The notes beneath the pieces were generated by a model. It was not told where the DNA came from and searched no databases. It saw only the letters and a list, made by a program, of their open reading frames with translations. Shown in pieces: positions 46,886 through 56,957 of a DNA stretch of 64,000 nt (the first letter of the stretch is position 1; every line of letters begins with the position of its first letter). The position numbers and the translations under genes are program-made. The DNA lies in contig RZUM01000005.1 of the NCBI GenBank assembly GCA_004193205.1, positions 248,001-312,000 of the forward strand. Direction: 5' to 3'. This DNA comes from Gordonia sediminis (GTDB lineage: Bacteria; Actinomycetota; Actinomycetes; Mycobacteriales; Mycobacteriaceae).

Positions 46886-47296
46886 TCAGTGGCCGGCCTG
46901 CGCCGTGATCTCGACGGCCAGCCCGGGCAGGGCGAGGGCGGCCACGCCGACCAGCGTCGCCGGCGGAGTCGCGCCGACGGCGTCGAGGCGTTCGGTGAGC
47001 GCTTCGTAGGCGGCGAGGGTGCCGCGAATGTCGGTGGTGTAGAGGGTGAGTGAGAAAACGTCGGCGAGGGTCATGTCGGCCTCGGCGAGCAGCTCCTCGA
47101 CGCGGTGGACGGCGAGTGAGAGTTGCGCCTCGACGTCACCCTCGTGCAGGACCCGGCCGTCGTCGTCGATGGAGGCCTGCCCTGCCAGCGTCAGGATTTC
47201 AGTTGGTGCGGGACGTAATTGGGCTTGGTCGAAGCGTAGGGGTGTGTTCCAGGTCGACGGGTTGATCCGTCTCGTGGTTGGGCTTGTGGTGTTCAT
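46886..47296 (-). CDS. RidA-family (YjgF/YER057c/UK114) protein
   Basis: A 136-residue RidA-type protein, generally a deaminase of reactive enamines/imines. The family core is visible in ILTLAGQASIDDDGRVLHEG and LADVFSLTLYTTDIR. The start ATG at 47296 is the most likely; upstream in-frame sequence lacks a ribosome site. The conserved Arg expected near the C-terminus in canonical RidA is not clear here, so it may be a RidA-like member with another role. It lies between the BBE gene and mimR. Confidence 0.8.
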   Translation of the reverse strand: MNTTSPTTRRINPSTWNTPLRFDQAQLRPAPTEILTLAGQASIDDDGRVLHEGDVEAQLSLAVHRVEELLAEADMTLADVFSLTLYTTDIRGTLAAYEALTERLDAVGATPPATLVGVAALALPGLAVEITAQAGH

Positions 47297-47396
47297 GCAT
47301 ATGAGATTCGCCTGTGCGCAGTGCGATTCCCATCCCGATGTAGCGGGCATTTCCCCGCCCAGATTTCTGGGGGTCGATCCCTCGATCGACCTGGGA

Positions 47397-47432
47397 CCAC
47401 CCGTCGATCGTGCACACCCGCTCGACGGGTGG
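47397..47432 (-). terminator. Hairpin downstream of mimR
   Basis: Perfect 11-bp arms CCACCCGTCGA / TCGACGGGTGG around a 14-nt loop, 26 bp after the mimR stop, at the end of the monooxygenase gene cluster. Confidence 0.6.
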
Positions 47433-47458
47433 GGTGGAGGGTCGACGCGGGTCAGGCG

Positions 47459-49243
47459 TCAGACGTCGATGCCGAATTCCTTGATCTTGCGGTAGATCGT
47501 CGCCCGCGAGATCCCCAGCGCCGCAGCGGCAGCGGCCTTGCTGTGGCCGTTCTCCTCGAGACTGCGGATGATCGCATCACGTTCGATGGCCTCGATCCGC
47601 GTCAGAGTGTGCCGGCTCAGCGACCGGCAGGAGGGCGGGAGTTGGGCGACGTCGATGACCCCGGACCGTTGGTGAGTGACGATCTCGCGCAATATCTGCC
47701 GGAGTTCGGCGACGTTGCCCGGCCAGCTGTACTTACTGAGCTGCCGCATCGCATCCGACGACACCTTCAGCTCGCGGCCGCGGGTCAGCTGACGCAGCAG
47801 GGCCGGAATCAGATCGTGGAGGTCTTCGATCCGGTGACGCAGCGGCGGTATCGGCACGGTGTGCGCGAAGAAGGGGAGCAGGAACGCGGCCGCGCCGGTG
47901 TCGTCGTCGGAACCGGTCCCTCCGTCGCCGATCGTGACGCCGATCCACCCGGCCTCTTCACGTCCCGTCAGCAGACCTGCCACGGTGACCAGCGTCTTCT
48001 CGTCGACCTGGTCGATGTCGCGCAGGATGATGGTGAAGTCGTCGCGGTCGATTTCGGAGGCCAGGGCGTCGAGTGTCTCCGCCGACTGCAGGTCCTGCGG
48101 GGCGAAGACGCGGCTGCTGCCCCGTGCCCGGGTCGCGGCCGCACGGAGGACCGCCGACCGACCGGAGCCGTCCTCGCCGGACACCGCCAGCCATTCGGAC
48201 GCCTCGACGGCCCGGACGATCCGATCGCAGCACTGCTGCCACGACGAACTACGTCCGACGATGCCGGGCAGGGACATGCCGGTGCGGGCGATGGGACGGG
48301 ATGGCGGCCGCTCGGCCGCAGACAGCATGTGGACGTGGAACACCGCCATCCCCGTCTGCTCGTCCCAGTACTCGTCGATCGGAGAGAGCCGTGCGATCCG
48401 ACCGCTGGACAGGGTTCGCACCCGCCGCGCCGACGACGCGTCGAGCGTCTGGTCGACGGCGTGCTCGAGTAGTGCGATCTGGTCCTGCGGGTCGACGGCG
48501 AGACGGAGTCGGTGATTCATCAGCACGACATCGCCTGCGATCGCGAGCACCATCATCTTCGGTGCCCGTCGGCACGTCGCGAGGTAGGCGTTGAGCAGAC
48601 GGGTTTCGCGTTCGCTGGCTTGCGAGAGCAACCGCTGCTCGATCTGCGCGGTGGCGGATTTCGCAAGCGAGAGCAGCAGTGGCCCGCCGTCGTCCGCGAG
48701 CCCGGTGAGATCGAGGACTCCGATCACCGCGCCGGATACCGGGTGAACGATCGGCACCCCGGCACACGAGAGCTGCGCGAAGCAACCCGCGTAGTGCTCC
48801 GAACCGCGGACCAGCGTGGCCTGTCGGTTCTCCAGGGCGGTGCCGATGCCGTTGGTGCCCGCGTGCTCCTCGCTGTAGGAGTAGCCCGGTGCGAGGCTGA
48901 CGACGTCGAGCATCCTGTCGAGACGTCGGCTGGCTGTCTTGCGCGACAACACGACGCCGTCCGGTGAGGTCAGAATGATGCTCACCGGTTCGGTGGACAA
49001 GTCGTCGGCGAGTTGGTGGATGACCGGCCGCGCCGCGGAGACCAGCGGGCTCTCCAGGTTGGGTTCGCGTACAAACGGCAGGTCCAACCGATCGGCGTGC
49101 ACGTTGAATGCCCGGGATCGTCGCCACGACGTGGAAATACTGTCGCGGACGTCGCCGTTGATGTCGTCGTCGGTGAGGAAGCGTTCGCGCGCAGCAGCGA
49201 CCCCGCCGCGTGTTCCGGTGGGGAAGCTGGGCTGGGGACTCAC
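47459..49243 (-). CDS. mimR: AcoR-type Fis-family regulator MimR (GAFTGA-less AAA+)
   Basis: A 594-residue activator at the end of the monooxygenase cluster, as MimR is in mycobacterial mim clusters. An N-terminal GAF-type sensor (about residues 60-290, with EEHAGTNGIGTALENRQATL) is followed by an AAA+ module and a C-terminal Fis HTH (AAAAALGISRATIYRKIKEF). Walker A is present (SGEDGSGRSA), but the sigma-54-contacting GAFTGA loop is absent and the central domain is short. GTG at 49243 is used; GAGGAG lies 12 nt upstream. The gap to groEL is about 190 bp. Confidence 0.85.
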   Translation of the reverse strand: MSPQPSFPTGTRGGVAAARERFLTDDDINGDVRDSISTSWRRSRAFNVHADRLDLPFVREPNLESPLVSAARPVIHQLADDLSTEPVSIILTSPDGVVLSRKTASRRLDRMLDVVSLAPGYSYSEEHAGTNGIGTALENRQATLVRGSEHYAGCFAQLSCAGVPIVHPVSGAVIGVLDLTGLADDGGPLLLSLAKSATAQIEQRLLSQASERETRLLNAYLATCRRAPKMMVLAIAGDVVLMNHRLRLAVDPQDQIALLEHAVDQTLDASSARRVRTLSSGRIARLSPIDEYWDEQTGMAVFHVHMLSAAERPPSRPIARTGMSLPGIVGRSSSWQQCCDRIVRAVEASEWLAVSGEDGSGRSAVLRAAATRARGSSRVFAPQDLQSAETLDALASEIDRDDFTIILRDIDQVDEKTLVTVAGLLTGREEAGWIGVTIGDGGTGSDDDTGAAAFLLPFFAHTVPIPPLRHRIEDLHDLIPALLRQLTRGRELKVSSDAMRQLSKYSWPGNVAELRQILREIVTHQRSGVIDVAQLPPSCRSLSRHTLTRIEAIERDAIIRSLEENGHSKAAAAAALGISRATIYRKIKEFGIDV

Positions 49244-49435
49244 AGAAACAGCAGACTCCTCTGTGATCTGGATCTCACTCTCACTTTTCAGTCTAGCGGA
49301 CACCGCACCGACGCCACACGGGTGCCGGTGCGGGTCTCGCGGGGGAGGGCCGGTCACGATCTACGCCGGAGAACAACTATGTGTTCCGATCGCGACCGGC
49401 CCAGCTCGGGTTGCGGAACTGAGCCCGGCGTCGCG

Positions 49436-51100
<1,665 letters not shown>

Positions 51101-51148
51101 TCAGATGTTTGTACAGGAGATATGTTCGGGGGGAAGGGAATCGGTTTG

Positions 51149-52174
51149 TCAGGGGATCAGGATGGCGCGCCCTCTCACCCTGCCGGCATCGAGATCGTCG
51201 ATGGCCTGCTGGAAGTCGTCGAGGGCGTATTTGGCGGTGTGCAGTGTGACCTTGCCCTGGGCGGCGAGGGTCATCAGTTCCGTGAGGTCGTTGTAGGAAC
51301 CCACGAGGTTGCCGATGAAATTGATCTCCGTGGAGATGATGTCGATGGTGGGCACGTCGATGTTCTCGCCGTAGCCGACCACGAAGTAGTTGCCGGCGCG
51401 CCGCAACATGGCGACACCCTCGGCGGTCGCGCCGCCCTCACCGACGAAGTCGAGGACCGCCTCGGCACCCGCACCGCCGGTCAGGTCGAGAACCTGCTGC
51501 ACGTGGGTCCCGTCAGCGACGATGCCGTGGTCGGCGCCGACCTCGACGGCGAGCGCCACCGCGTCGGGATTGCGGTCGACCACCACGATGGTCACCCCGG
51601 AGATGGCCTTGAGGACCTGAATCCCGATGTGCCCCAACCCTCCTGCGCCGATCACCACGCAGTACGCACCGGGATACGTCGCCCGCGCGACCTTCGCCGC
51701 GGCGTGATAGGCGGTGAGTCCGGCGTCGGCGAGCGCCGCGACGTCCGCCGGTTCCAGCGAGTCGTCGATCTTCACCACGCTCCGTGCCGTGGTCTTCAGG
51801 AAATCGGCGTAGCCGCCGTTGGTGTCGATACCGGGAAAAGCGCTGTTCTCACAGTGCACGTCGTCGCCGGACCGGCAGGCCCGGCACAGTCCGCAGGTGA
51901 TCAGCGGGTGCATGATCACCGTGTCGCCGACGGCGACGTTGGTGACGGCATCGCCCACCGCGTGCACCCAGCCGGCGTTCTCGTGGCCGATCGTGTAGGG
52001 CAACGCAACCCCGCTCTTCTCGGCCCATTGGCCTTCGAGGATGTGCAGATCCGTGCGGCACACACCGGCGCCGCCGATCTTGACGATCACATCGAGCGGC
52101 CCGGTGATCTGCGGATCGGGGATCTCGGTGAGCTGCAGTTTGTCGTGATAGCCGACGACCTGTACGGCCTTCAT
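51149..52174 (-). CDS. Zinc alcohol dehydrogenase of the propane operon
   Basis: A 341-residue medium-chain dehydrogenase. Catalytic zinc ligands are in CRTDLH (residues about 39-44) and GHENAGW, the structural zinc lobe is CGLCRACRSGDDVHC, and the NAD motif is VVIGAGGLGHIGIQVLK. It probably oxidises 2-propanol (or a related alcohol) made by the monooxygenase, like adh1 of Gordonia TY-5. The ATG overlaps the stop of the DUF59 gene as ATGA and has CAGGAG upstream. Confidence 0.92.
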   Translation of the reverse strand: MKAVQVVGYHDKLQLTEIPDPQITGPLDVIVKIGGAGVCRTDLHILEGQWAEKSGVALPYTIGHENAGWVHAVGDAVTNVAVGDTVIMHPLITCGLCRACRSGDDVHCENSAFPGIDTNGGYADFLKTTARSVVKIDDSLEPADVAALADAGLTAYHAAAKVARATYPGAYCVVIGAGGLGHIGIQVLKAISGVTIVVVDRNPDAVALAVEVGADHGIVADGTHVQQVLDLTGGAGAEAVLDFVGEGGATAEGVAMLRRAGNYFVVGYGENIDVPTIDIISTEINFIGNLVGSYNDLTELMTLAAQGKVTLHTAKYALDDFQQAIDDLDAGRVRGRAILIP

Positions 52175-52950
52175 GATGCACTCCTGTGGGTTCTCAGATC
52201 GGTGATGACGGGGCCTGACGTGCCGTCGCAGTCGGCGTCGTCGGCGTAGCGGGTGGCGAGCAGCCCTCGACAGAAGTGACCGTTGCCCTCCATCGAGATC
52301 CGGACCGACCGCGCGAACCGGAACCGGAGGCCGACGCCGTCGGCGGGCACCGGGTGTCCGTCGTCGTCGACGAGGACGAGACTGTTGGGGCACAGACTCA
52401 ATCCGGCGTTGGCGCGGCGGCGCAGCAGCGCGCCCTTCTTCGGTCCGGGCGGCAGGTCGCGCAACGTGACGTGCCCGAGATCGTCGAGTTCGGCCAGCCC
52501 TCGGGCGAGCACATCGGTCAGGGCACGTTCCATGGCGGCGATGTGCGCCTTGCGAACGAAGATGTCGCGCAACTCGTCGAGGCTCTCCTCGGCCTCGACC
52601 CCGAACGTGCCGACGTAGCCGGCCTCGACGGCCAATCCCGCGTTGATCTTGTCGCTGTCGTGATGGTCGTCGAGCATCACCCGGACTTGCCCGACGTCGT
52701 CGACGTGTTGCAGCGCGTCCTGTGCGTCCGAAGCCATCAGGTAGGCGAAATTCGGTGAGCAGAACGACGTCGGGAGCCGCAGGTGGACGATGACGCCGTC
52801 ATCGTCGAGGGTGATGGACCGCACGAACCGCAGATCGGTGATCGGCTCGTCGAGCTCGGGGTCGACGACGGTCGAGAGCGCGGCCAGCACCGCATCCGTG
52901 ATGTCGCCGGTCGCCGACATCGGGTACCCGACGGTGGCGACCGCGGTCAT
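52171..52950 (-). CDS. DUF59/MIP18-type protein of the monooxygenase operon
   Basis: A 259-residue protein. An N-terminal DUF59 (MIP18) domain, including VVDPELDEPITDLRFV, is followed by SFCSPNFAYLMASDAQDAL and a C-terminal part with scattered Cys. DUF59 proteins assist iron-sulfur or metal-centre assembly; here the clients would be the diiron hydroxylase or the 2Fe-2S reductase, which is an inference from context. Both ends overlap neighbours as ATGA, so it is tightly coupled to the amidohydrolase and alcohol dehydrogenase. Confidence 0.82.
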   Translation of the reverse strand: MTAVATVGYPMSATGDITDAVLAALSTVVDPELDEPITDLRFVRSITLDDDGVIVHLRLPTSFCSPNFAYLMASDAQDALQHVDDVGQVRVMLDDHHDSDKINAGLAVEAGYVGTFGVEAEESLDELRDIFVRKAHIAAMERALTDVLARGLAELDDLGHVTLRDLPPGPKKGALLRRRANAGLSLCPNSLVLVDDDGHPVPADGVGLRFRFARSVRISMEGNGHFCRGLLATRYADDADCDGTSGPVITDLRTHRSAS

Positions 52951-53993
52951 GCCGTCACCGTGTCCTGGGCGCCGGCCGCGACCTCGGCACCGGGATCGGC
53001 TGCCGCGGTGGGGATCCGCAGCTCCTCGGGCACCTTGATGTTCGGGTACAGGGCGGCGGCGTTGAGGCCGAGGATCTTCTTCTTCTGCTCGACGGTGATC
53101 GGCGCGTACTCGGTCATGTCCTCGGGGATCTGGAAGTCCACGAAACGGTCGACGAGCCAGCGCGGATTCCACAGGGCGTAGTCGGAGGCGAAGAGGATCT
53201 TGTCCTCACCGATCCAATAGAGGAGTTCGCCGATGATCTGGGCGAAATAACGCGGCCGGGTGTGGATGAACGGGATCGCCACGGCCAGACCGCCGTACAC
53301 GTTGGACTCCTGGGTGGCGATCCAGCAGAAGTCCTCGAGCCGGGGCAGTCCGACGTGCTCGATGATGAAGTTCAGGTCCAGATAGTCGGTGGCCACCTTG
53401 TCGACGTCGGCGACATCGAACGCGTCGCGATCCAGCGGACGGATCGTCGGCCCCTTGTGGACGTGGATGTTCTTGATCCCCAGTTCGATACATTCCTCGA
53501 GATACCGTCGCGACCAGTGATCGTCGAGCTTGTAACCGCGCGAGTCGCCATGCCACTCGGCGGTGTACAGCTTCACACCCTGCAGGTGCATGGTCTCGGC
53601 GTCGCGGCGCAGCTGGTCGAGGCCCTGCTCACCGTCGCGTGGATCGTAGGCATGGTTGTAGGTGAGTTTGTCCGGATTGTCCGTCGCGAGTTTGAACGAG
53701 TCGTCGACCTGTGCGAAACCGTTGACATAGAAGTCCCGCAGGATCGTCGCCTGGAAGATCGCATGATCGGCCGGGCCGTCGGTGAACAGGTCATGCATGA
53801 ACCGGTCGGGCCCGTAGTAGCAGTACGTGTCGTAGTCCCACACCTCCTCCTCGGGACTGAGGTTCCGGTGATAGTCGTAGAAGCAATCGATGAACTGTTT
53901 GCCGTGGATGTTGCGTTGATTGCTCTCGCGTCCGTCCCAGAGGTGGACGTGGGCATCGACGACGAAGTACTTGTCCCCGTTCTTCTCGTACAT
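52947..53993 (-). CDS. Amidohydrolase-family protein of the monooxygenase operon
   Basis: A 348-residue TIM-barrel metal hydrolase of the amidohydrolase-2 group. The metal-binding HxH is in VDAHVHLWDG (residues 12-21), and the late catalytic Asp is in FASDYALWNP. Lys/His in between (NIHVHKGP, IIEHVGLP) complete the site. A gene of this family is a constant companion of mimABCD, but its substrate is not established; a maturation role has been considered. It follows mimD after a 148-bp gap with a strong hairpin. Confidence 0.88.
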   Translation of the reverse strand: MYEKNGDKYFVVDAHVHLWDGRESNQRNIHGKQFIDCFYDYHRNLSPEEEVWDYDTYCYYGPDRFMHDLFTDGPADHAIFQATILRDFYVNGFAQVDDSFKLATDNPDKLTYNHAYDPRDGEQGLDQLRRDAETMHLQGVKLYTAEWHGDSRGYKLDDHWSRRYLEECIELGIKNIHVHKGPTIRPLDRDAFDVADVDKVATDYLDLNFIIEHVGLPRLEDFCWIATQESNVYGGLAVAIPFIHTRPRYFAQIIGELLYWIGEDKILFASDYALWNPRWLVDRFVDFQIPEDMTEYAPITVEQKKKILGLNAAALYPNIKVPEELRIPTAAADPGAEVAAGAQDTVTA

Positions 53994-54097
53994 TCTTCTT
54001 CACTCGCAATCTCGTTGGGGCTGATGGTGGGCTTAGTGGTCCGTCCGGCACCACTTTGTCGGCGGGTCGGCGTAGGGTCCGCCGCCGAGGTTGGAGT

Positions 54098-54136
54098 TCA
54101 CCGCCCGGGGGTGTGGCGGCCACCCCCGGGCGGTGA
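54098..54136 (-). terminator. 16-bp perfect hairpin between mimD and the accessory genes
   Basis: Arms TCACCGCCCGGGGGTG and CACCCCCGGGCGGTGA pair perfectly around a 7-nt loop, 5 bp after the mimD stop. No T tract follows. It could be a partial terminator or 3'-end stabiliser making mimABCD transcripts more abundant than the accessory genes. Confidence 0.7.
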
Positions 54137-54141
54137 CGTTG

Positions 54142-54492
54142 TCAGGAGGACGCGGTGAGATCGAAGCCGATGAACTCGGCGGCATCCTCGGGGCTGGCGA
54201 ACAGGATGGTGCGGTCGTCGAGATGGACCATCCGGCCGTAGTGGGTCGAGCTGATCTCCTCGAAGATCGAACCGTCGAACTCCTGGCCGAGCGCGTCGGT
54301 CAGTTCGTCGTAGTCGAAGGTGAGGCGGTTGACGCCGTCGACGCGGATCATCGAGGGGTACTCGGTCAGCTCGACGCCGTCCTTGGCGCCCATGACGTCG
54401 GCGACCACCCGACCGACCGGCGTGTTCATCAGGGTCACGCCGCACATGTTGGAGAACTCGGTATCAGTACCGAAATGCATGGTGGTGCTCAC
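54142..54492 (-). CDS. mimD: Propane/acetone monooxygenase coupling protein MimD
   Basis: A 116-residue effector (MmoB/DmpM family) with no cofactor, which docks on the diiron hydroxylase and couples electron flow to oxygenation. Recognisable family features are the [18 protein letters not shown] segment (about 17-34) and a compact alpha/beta fold with no Cys cluster. GTG at 54492 overlaps the mimC stop as GTGA, with GAGGAG upstream. It is the fourth gene of the operon. Confidence 0.92.
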   Translation of the reverse strand: MSTTMHFGTDTEFSNMCGVTLMNTPVGRVVADVMGAKDGVELTEYPSMIRVDGVNRLTFDYDELTDALGQEFDGSIFEEISSTHYGRMVHLDDRTILFASPEDAAEFIGFDLTASS

Positions 54493-55595
54493 TGGTTCAA
54501 CTCCTCGGGGATATCGACATCGATGGAGGACAGGACGTCTCGGAACTTCGTCTTCGCAGCGTCGAGGCTGGCGGAGAAGGTGATCGACTTGTCGGTCGGC
54601 TGCGACCAGATCGGCTGCAGCCCCCGGGCCGCGTCGAGACACCGCGGGACCCACACCGACATCCAGTCGGAGAACAACTTCCGGTTGTCCACCGCAAACT
54701 GTTCGTCTCGCGCGAGCATCTGGAAGAGTGCGCGCGAGTAGTTCAGATCCCGCGCGTAGTCGTACTCGCCGGTGCCGACGATGGTGGGGGTGATGTAGTC
54801 GCCGTTGCGGGCCGCGACCTGCATCACCAGGTCTGACCGGAACAGGGAGCCGACCAGTTGTTCGAAGACGATGTTGGTGGCGAACAGCAATTCGCACCAG
54901 TCGCCGATCGCCGTGAGGCGTTCGACGGCTTCACGGGTGGGTTGCCATTCGGGGGCGGACTGCCAGACCTCCTTGTGCGCCGAGCCGTCGAAGGGTTCTT
55001 CGGCCTCGGACAGGTCGAGGTTGAACAGTGCCAGATCCTGTGCGAAACGCAGTTTGTGGGCTGCGTTGACCGCGACGGCATTGTTGATCATGTTGGTCGG
55101 GGCCGATCGCTGGATCGAGGTGAACACGTGCAGCCCCATGCCGCTCTCGGCGTGCATCCATGCGCCCAGATTTCGTTCGATGAACTTCATCCAGGCCGAG
55201 TTCCAGTTGTCGTAGGCGCGTGCCCGCTTCGCGTTCTGCAGGCAGAGATCGACCTGGTGTACGACCGCCGAGTTGTTGCGGTAGATGGACTGTTCCCACT
55301 CCTCGTTGGGGTCGAGGAACGCGTGCCAGTTGGTCGACTTCGCCGCCGTCCACTCGGGTGGATATCCGCCGGGGCCATCGCCGAAACCGTAGATCCAGCC
55401 CTGTGTCAGATGCCGTTCCGGGTCGGGCTGTACGTCGACGGTGACGTCCTCGTACATGGTGGCGCGCTTGCGGGCCGGTTGATAGTAGTTGTACTTGCGG
55501 CTCGTGCTGCTCGGGAACACCTTGGCGCCGGCCTCGGCGTCGGTGAACTCGATGGACGGGAAACTGCGTTCCCGGGGTGCTGCTGGTGCGGACAT
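54489..55595 (-). CDS. mimC: Propane monooxygenase hydroxylase beta subunit MimC
   Basis: A 368-residue ferritin-fold subunit pairing with MimA in the (alpha-beta)2 hydroxylase. It lacks the ExxH diiron pairs, as expected of the beta subunit. Typical segments are [20 protein letters not shown] (about 32-51), [18 protein letters not shown] and [17 protein letters not shown]. It lies 31 bp after mimB. Confidence 0.94.
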   Translation of the reverse strand: MSAPAAPRERSFPSIEFTDAEAGAKVFPSSTSRKYNYYQPARKRATMYEDVTVDVQPDPERHLTQGWIYGFGDGPGGYPPEWTAAKSTNWHAFLDPNEEWEQSIYRNNSAVVHQVDLCLQNAKRARAYDNWNSAWMKFIERNLGAWMHAESGMGLHVFTSIQRSAPTNMINNAVAVNAAHKLRFAQDLALFNLDLSEAEEPFDGSAHKEVWQSAPEWQPTREAVERLTAIGDWCELLFATNIVFEQLVGSLFRSDLVMQVAARNGDYITPTIVGTGEYDYARDLNYSRALFQMLARDEQFAVDNRKLFSDWMSVWVPRCLDAARGLQPIWSQPTDKSITFSASLDAAKTKFRDVLSSIDVDIPEELNQ

Positions 55596-55626
55596 GCCTT
55601 CCGTTCCTGTTCTCGCGGCTGACTGG

Positions 55627-56667
55627 TCAGTCGAATGCGGGGCTGGTGAACTTGTCGAAGAAGATCTGGTCCCTGGGCATCTCGTGCTGTTCGGCGAGCG
55701 CGAGCGCCGCGTCGACCATCGGTGGGGGACCGCAGAAATAAACCTCCGTTCGGGCTAGGTCTGTCTCGTTGTCGTTGACGATGTCGGTGACGTTGCCGCC
55801 GAGCACCCTGACCCCTTCCGGTGCGTCGGCGGTCGATTCCGACAGGCAGGCAGTAAAGGTGAAATCCTTGATCTTCTCTCCGAGAGAAGCGATCTCGTCG
55901 AGACAGAACAGGTCGGCCGCAGTGCGGGCTCCGTAGTAGAACCGGACCGGTCGATTGATCTCGTCCTCGGCGATGTGCCGGATCAGCGACAACAGCGGGG
56001 CCATACCCGCGCCTCCGCCGATGGCGACGATCGGCAGCACATGACCGCTGCGCAGGGTGCATGATCCGTACGGGCCGTTGACCATGATCTCGTCGCCCGG
56101 GGAGAGACCGTCCTCGAGCATGCCGGCGAACAGGCCCCCGGGATACTTCTTGATCAGGAACTCCAGCCGGTCCGGTGTGCTCTGCGTCGTCGCGATCGAG
56201 AACGAACGCTTCTGGTCGGTGCCGGGAATGAACAGATCGGCGTACTGGCCGGGCTTGAACTCGAAGGTCTCCGGTTCGACGACGTCGAGACGCAGCGAGA
56301 CGATGTCTCGGGTCAACGGCTCGATCGCGGCGACCCGGGTGCGGATGTCCTGAATCGGTGCACCGCCGAGCAATTCGTCCTCGTCGAAGTTGAGGAGTTC
56401 GATGTCGCAGTCGCTGTAGGCGTACGTCCGGCACAGCAGGACGTATCCCTCCGCCTCCTCGGCCTCGTTGCATGCGAAGGTCGAGTAGTCGTCCATCTGG
56501 ACGTCGCCGTCGAGCATGTAGGACTTGCACGCCGAGCACCGACCCTCCCGGCATCCGTGCATCAGGTGGATACCTTGCCGGAAGGCGGCATCGAGGATGG
56601 TTTCGTCCTCGCTGACCTCCATCTCGATATCGACGGGTTCGAAATTGATGCGGTGGGTGTCGGCCAC
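55627..56667 (-). CDS. mimB: Propane monooxygenase reductase MimB
   Basis: A 346-residue NADH reductase delivering electrons to the hydroxylase. The N-terminal 2Fe-2S ferredoxin domain has CREGRCSACKS and a final C after about 30 residues (YVLLCRTY). The FAD domain has KRSFSIATTQ, and the NAD domain has VAIGGGAGMAPLLSLIRH. GTG at 56667 with AGGAGAAGA upstream gives the family length. The 290-bp gap to mimA holds palindromic repeats. Confidence 0.93.
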   Translation of the reverse strand: MADTHRINFEPVDIEMEVSEDETILDAAFRQGIHLMHGCREGRCSACKSYMLDGDVQMDDYSTFACNEAEEAEGYVLLCRTYAYSDCDIELLNFDEDELLGGAPIQDIRTRVAAIEPLTRDIVSLRLDVVEPETFEFKPGQYADLFIPGTDQKRSFSIATTQSTPDRLEFLIKKYPGGLFAGMLEDGLSPGDEIMVNGPYGSCTLRSGHVLPIVAIGGGAGMAPLLSLIRHIAEDEINRPVRFYYGARTAADLFCLDEIASLGEKIKDFTFTACLSESTADAPEGVRVLGGNVTDIVNDNETDLARTEVYFCGPPPMVDAALALAEQHEMPRDQIFFDKFTSPAFD

Positions 56668-56694
56668 TTCTTCTCCTGGTTTCGATTGCTGCCG

Positions 56695-56939
56695 AGTGGT
56701 CTCGATACGCGTCGGGCTCGGCTCTTTCCGCTGGTCGAGTAGCCGCGAACGAAGTGAGCGGCGTATCGAGACCACTTGTGCCGGATGTGGTCTCGATACG
56801 CGTCGGGCTCGCTGCGCTCGCTCGTCGCTACTCGACCAGCGAGAACCACTCGCCTTCCCGTTACTCGACAGCGGGTGGGGGTGGCCCTTTCCCGCTGGTC
56901 GAGTAGCCGCGAACGGAGTGAGTGGCGTATCGAGACCAC
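56695..56939. repeat. Two palindromic repeat units between mimA and mimB
   Basis: Unit one (56695-56776) is bounded by AGTGGTCTCGATACGC and its exact complement GCGTATCGAGACCACT. Unit two (56787-56939) is bounded by the same 15-bp motif, with inner complementary blocks containing CTACTCGACCAGCG and CGCTGGTCGAGTAG. Both could form long RNA hairpins. Fragments of the same element occur at 7402-7420 and 32811-33016. Confidence 0.85.
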
Positions 56940-56957
56940 TCGACCAGCGCGATGGCG

